DNA from: Phragmites australis | Taxonomy: Eukaryota; Streptophyta; Magnoliopsida; Poales; Poaceae | Length of the DNA: 64,000 bases | NCBI RefSeq assembly: GCF_958298935.1 | Contig: NC_084921.1 | Coordinates: forward strand, 43,371,001-43,435,000 | Direction of reading: 5' to 3' | Shown here: positions 60,430 to 64,000 of the stretch, one piece after another | Numbering within the stretch: position 1 is the stretch's first letter | Layout: each line of letters begins with the position of its first letter | The notes under the pieces: model-generated | What the model saw: the letters and a program-made list of their open reading frames with translations, nothing else | Databases searched by the model: none | Told to the model about the DNA's origin: nothing | Program-made: the position numbers and the translations under genes

Positions 60430-60671
60430 GAGCGATATGAAGATTTTACCCGTTCAGTACGTAAGAACTTGATCTCACTCGCTAAACGGACGAGATATTT
60501 CTCTCTCTGATTATTTAATTCGTTGACCGTCGGGCTTATAAGATCTTGTTCATTCAATAGACAAGTTATGGCTCTCACCCATTGAACGGACGGCTATAGA
60601 CTCATCCTGAGATTTTTTGAAATAGTCATGTATTCTTAAAAATATTAAAGAAATAAAATATATAAAAAATC
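60430..60671 (-). repeat. MULE right terminal inverted repeat
   Basis: Inverted partner of 44094-44330, imperfect (several small indels). It also holds variants of the GTTNAACGGGTGAGA motif in reverse orientation. Confidence 0.88.
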
Positions 60672-60681
60672 GTGCAAATCA
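60672..60681. repeat. MULE target-site duplication, right
   Basis: GTGCAAATCA, an exact repeat of 44084-44093, immediately right of the element and 177 bases before the NFD6-like ATG. Confidence 0.9.
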
Positions 60682-60857
60682 CGGGGAGGGCCGTTGAGTG
60701 GCCGTGGTGCGAGGCCCGTCCGCGCACGATTCCAACGAACCACCGCCTCCTCCCCCAGCCCAGCATAGCCGTAGGGTTTATTGGCGTCTCCCTTTCCGTC
60801 CGCCCCTCCTGCCGCGCCCGCCACCACGCCGCACCACACGCACACGCCTCGCCGCAA

Positions 60858-63401
60858 ATGGCCGCCGCCGCCGCGAGATCCCTCCTACGATCCAGCGCCC
60901 CCTCGTCCCTCCGCAGCGCGGCGGCCAAAGCCACCTCGCGTGCCGGTGCGGCTCCACTGCCGAGGCGGCTGCCCACCTCTGCTCCCCGCGTCCTCCTAAG
61001 GTACGCGCAATCTTAGTTTTTGGGTCCGTGGGGTCCCCGTCTTTTTGTTCCCCATTTGCTTGATCTGGATGAAAATTTCAATGTCTGTGATTTCGAACCT
61101 GTAGGTCGCCGGTGGAGATGAGCAGCGTGTGCCTGGAGTCGCTGATGCCCATGCACAGTGCCACGGCTTCGGCGCTCATGACGTCGCTCCTCGCCGCCCC
61201 GGTTTGCAACAAGGGGTTCGGTTGGCTCTCCGAAGGTGATTTGCTCTGGCCTCAATGTCATTTTCTTTTGAGTAAATTTCAAAAACCCACAACTATTTTG
61301 ATATATTTGCAAAAAAAACTATAATTTTCTCACCGTAGGCTCATCTATCAGCCTCGGCAACAGTGGGCTCACGGTGAGAAAATTGTATTTTTTTATAGCA
61401 TGTGTTAAAATAGTTGGAAGTTTTTTAAATGAGCATCAGAAGTTGTAGTTTTCTGGAATATATGTCAAAATAGTTGCAGGTTTTTGAAATTTACTATTTT
61501 CTATTTCTTTTTGGCAAATTTAGATGACCAAAGTTATAAAGCATATCTGTTTGTCGCCATGTAGTAGAGTGTTTTGGGCTGATCACAATTCACAAACACA
61601 CCAATCATCGAAAAAGTACTTCATTTTCCTTAGTAGATGCCTAACTTTTAGGTTGTTTTGAAGTTGCAATAAGAGTTTGAATTTTTGGGGTAGCATAACA
61701 GGTTAATGTTCTATACCCAAACAAACAGACTACCCCCTTTTGCTTGTGGACATTCACGCTCCCACATTGTGTGGAACATCAACCTAATTCTACTACTCCT
61801 GCGTGAAAGATTTGGTTCGATTTGAACGAATATGAGTTCACATAGTTCTGACCAGACCACCTAGAGTTTCAGTGGAAGTTGTGCACAGAGCAATCTTCAA
61901 TCCTTTTTAGGATGTCCCAAAAATGTGTTATCCTATACAATACAAATATGCTGCTTACACCAGATCACCTTTGACATAACCAACAGGTTTTGATCCGTCT
62001 GTAGTCATTGGTTTCAATTCCATTAGATATTTTTCATGTTTGCACAATCCAACATCACCGGTTTTCTAGTTAGATGAACGATTTGAAATATTTTATATGA
62101 ACAGGGGTAGGATAATGTGACATTTTCACGTAGTTCCTAGGTTTGTGGCACTATATGTGTGTGTATGTGTACGTGAGTCTATTCTACGCTTAGGTGCACT
62201 ATAGTTTACCACTGTGCACACCCCCATTTACAGCTAAAAAAACTATCAGTTACAATCCGCTAGATAGATTAGTTACAATTGCTCGTCTAGAAGTACATAA
62301 TTGCAACACGAGTTACAATCAGTTTAATATATATAAGGACTGGAGTTACGTTTTAGATTGTACTACGATTATGATCGTGTTCCTTAGGTTGTACATTATT
62401 AGGCAAGAAATTCGTTATGAATTACGTTCATCCATAACGCAATTGCAACTCAATTTTTTTTTTATTTACGTCTGATTGTAACTTCCTGTCTCGTGGATTG
62501 TTACTCTGCTATTTTTTGGATTGTAATTGGGGTTGGCGTAACAATAATTAGAGTTGAGATTAGACATGTAATATATATACAGTATGAGTATATACTATTT
62601 TCTGAGATGTATATACTATTTTCTGAGATGTACATACTCCTTCTGAACACCCATTAGAGGGGGAGTATGTACACCCGGTAGCTCAGAAAAAGCTTCATAT
62701 ACAGAAAAGTCCCCATCTCATAGCCACCATGGAAACCATACGCATTTTCCAATTCAAAATTGAAATATGATAATGAAGTTTTCCATGTTGAAACCAATCT
62801 TATACTTTCCGCGTGGCCCTTGTTGTAGGTCAAGATGAAACTAGATGAACTTCGGGCCCCAAAAGGTGAAATAAACATTAAAGGTTCCCTTACTAATAAC
62901 TGTTGATGGCTAGGTTCCATCACTAGTTTATGCGTCAGAATGATATGCTGAAAGAGAAGACCGTCATCTTTATTTTAAGGAACCGCATCAAAAATTTTGT
63001 ATTGCGCACTTCCACATTAATAAATAAACATGTAGCAGAATATGAAAAATAAACTCTGTTCTTTCTTATGGAGCTAGGACTTCTTATCGTTTCTTGTCTT
63101 GCAAAATGTGATAGCCCAGCAGCTATTGTACCACATTTCATTACACCACATCAAGGACTTCCAAATATTGTCAATTTTTGAGCAATCTATCGTTGAAGTT
63201 GTGGACCGTTTGGCCATACCAGAGACTTCTTTCTTTGACTGAGTTTTCCCGCCGGTTTTGTTGAAGTTGAACTCTTCATGAATTTAGTATTTAAATAGAA
63301 TGTTTCTAAATTTGAATATGACATCATCATGAATTACAAATTTGAGGAAAAAGGGACACTGATTCTTTTGTATTGGCTCAGCTGGCAATGATGACGTGTG
63401 A
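60858..63401 (+). CDS. NFD6: NFD6-like mitochondrial protein, three exons, 97 aa
   Basis: Small organelle-targeted protein of the NUCLEAR FUSION DEFECTIVE 6 family. The Arabidopsis founder is mitochondrial and needed for polar-nuclei fusion in the female gametophyte. CDS exons are 60858-61000, 61105-61235 and 63382-63401, all GT-AG, phases agree, 294 nt. Residues 1-48 form an Ala/Ser/Arg transit peptide ([17 protein letters not shown], then [11 protein letters not shown]). Next is the conserved core [38 protein letters not shown], and the tail AGNDDV-stop, which matches the family's usual ending. The last coding exon is only 20 nt, found by its acceptor (TATTGGCTCAG) and the expected tail. 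Intron 2 (2.1 kb) carries a MITE. Alternative acceptors at 63630 and 63832 would end the protein in GL or DG; the family is known for alternative ends. The MULE lies 177 bases upstream. Confidence 0.9.
61262..61500. mobile_element. Fold-back MITE in NFD6 intron 2
   Basis: Ends AGTAAATTTCAAAAACCCAC and, reversed from the right, AGTAAATTTCAAAAACCTGC. A second inner pair (AACTATAATTTTCTCACCGT / ACGGTGAGAAAATTGTATTT) surrounds a 25-base loop near 61350. Non-coding. Confidence 0.75.
61501..63381 (+). other. Rest of NFD6 intron 2
   Basis: No gene seen. 62160-62690 looks like a separate small element with three GTTACAAT words (62250-62320), inverted ATTGTAAC near 62477, and a 22-base tandem (TATACTATTTTCTGAGATGT) at about 62588-62632. 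Confidence 0.5.
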
Positions 63402-64000
63402 CAGTATCTAGGTGGAACGTAGCAGATTATAATCCCGTCACCTCAAATCTACAGGTCTGGTCAGATCTTAAAAACATCCATGATAACATATGTTTATAGC
63501 CATTTTCTATCAATGTGCCATATTCTTACAAGATAGAAATAGTTGATAATTAGTCTATCGGCCACAATAAATCTTTGTTCATTTTTTGTTCAAAATATTT
63601 GTTTTCTTGACCCATTGTATATCTCTATAGGCCTGTGATTAGTGCGATGGAAGTCATCTTGGATGAAGACTAGCCCATGCTATTTGTCTTGCCATCTCTG
63701 TTACATTCTTTTTATCCGTGATAATTGATAAATGAAATTCATGGGCGTAGAGCAAAAGTAGCTTTTATCGCTGTTAACTTTTATGATGTCAATTAAGAGC
63801 TCTAGCTCAGATTATTGCGTTTCTATTTGTAGATGGATGATCTGTCGCCTGCTGTGATGGTAAGCTGGTTTGGGTTATGGAACACCTCGTGAGCTTAAAG
63901 TACTTGGTCGGCGTCTCAGTTGACATGTTTTGTGCTCTGGGATTCCAGTTTGTATAAGCGTTTACAGGGTTATACATGACATTCACTGGTGGTTATCCAA
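63402..64000 (+). other. 3' flank of NFD6-like gene
   Basis: Probably 3' UTR and alternative terminal exons: acceptors ATCTCTATAG at 63621-63630 and CTATTTGTAG at 63823-63832 would both join in frame to the 61235 donor. No other gene seen. Confidence 0.4.

Larger units (their letters stand above)
44094..60671 (+). mobile_element. Mutator-like element (MULE), 16.6 kb with nested insertions
   Basis: Bounded by GATTTT at 44094 and AAAATC ending at 60671, flanked by a perfect 10-bp duplication, with imperfect terminal inverted repeats of about 240 bp. Inside, left to right, are transposase part 1 (44943-46481), a solo LTR with nested TEs (46482-53858), transposase part 2 (53859-54960), an ORF region (55290-56160), two GRF-like zinc-finger genes (56.9-57.7 and 58.1-58.7 kb), a 161-bp tandem repeat and a fold-back element. 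Without the solo LTR it is about 9.2 kb. The transposase has stops, so it is probably inactive now. Confidence 0.92.

Overview
The window is nuclear DNA from a grass (Poaceae). Evidence: GT-AG split plant genes, grass-type Ty3 and copia retrotransposons, Tourist-like and fold-back elements, a Mutator-like (MULE) element with a 10-bp target duplication, and an ARF3/ETTIN gene with two tasiR-ARF sites. The species cannot be named from sequence alone; a panicoid or other PACMAD grass is a guess. Host genes form three islands in a sea of nested transposable elements.

Layout. 1-1.3 kb: 5' part of a minus-strand Ty3 element (gag, primer-binding site, LTR). 2.0-3.8 kb: last exon of a quinone-oxidoreductase/RTN4IP1-like gene (+), convergent with a truncated, frameshifted OPA3-like gene (-). 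4.5-25.3 kb: nested retroelement block. It holds a PF04195-type gypsy relic, a Ty3 pol split by an opposite-strand gag+LTR relic, two TIR-type elements, a 672-bp duplicated LTR fragment, a roughly 3.7-kb Ty3 LTR, and a copia element (-) that cuts an O-methyltransferase fragment (25.3-25.95 kb). 26.4-31.4 kb: a complete ten-exon ARF3/ETTIN gene (-), 686 aa. 34.3-39.5 kb: a decayed copia element with both LTRs. 41.2-41.9 kb: an intact intronless gene for a secreted E6-like protein (+). 44.1-60.7 kb: a 16.6-kb MULE with long TIRs carrying transposase, two TATA-led GRF-like zinc-finger reading frames and another ORF region. Its transposase is split by a solo LTR, which holds a TGAAAG-ended TIR element, which holds a second insertion of the same family in the opposite orientation. 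60.9-63.4 kb: NFD6-like gene (+), 97 aa, whose promoter was separated from the gene by the MULE.

Functional links. The best supported regulation is ARF3 control by TAS3-derived tasiR-ARFs (two sites in the last exon) plus a possible upstream ORF. The host genes look functionally unrelated to each other. The most unusual structures are the multi-gene MULE with exact target duplication upstream of NFD6, the self-nested TGAAAG family with 5-bp duplications and a palindromic CCGGAG satellite, and two long fold-back elements bordering or inside the MULE. Exon boundaries were derived by reading splice sites and frame by eye; no alignment or expression data were available.
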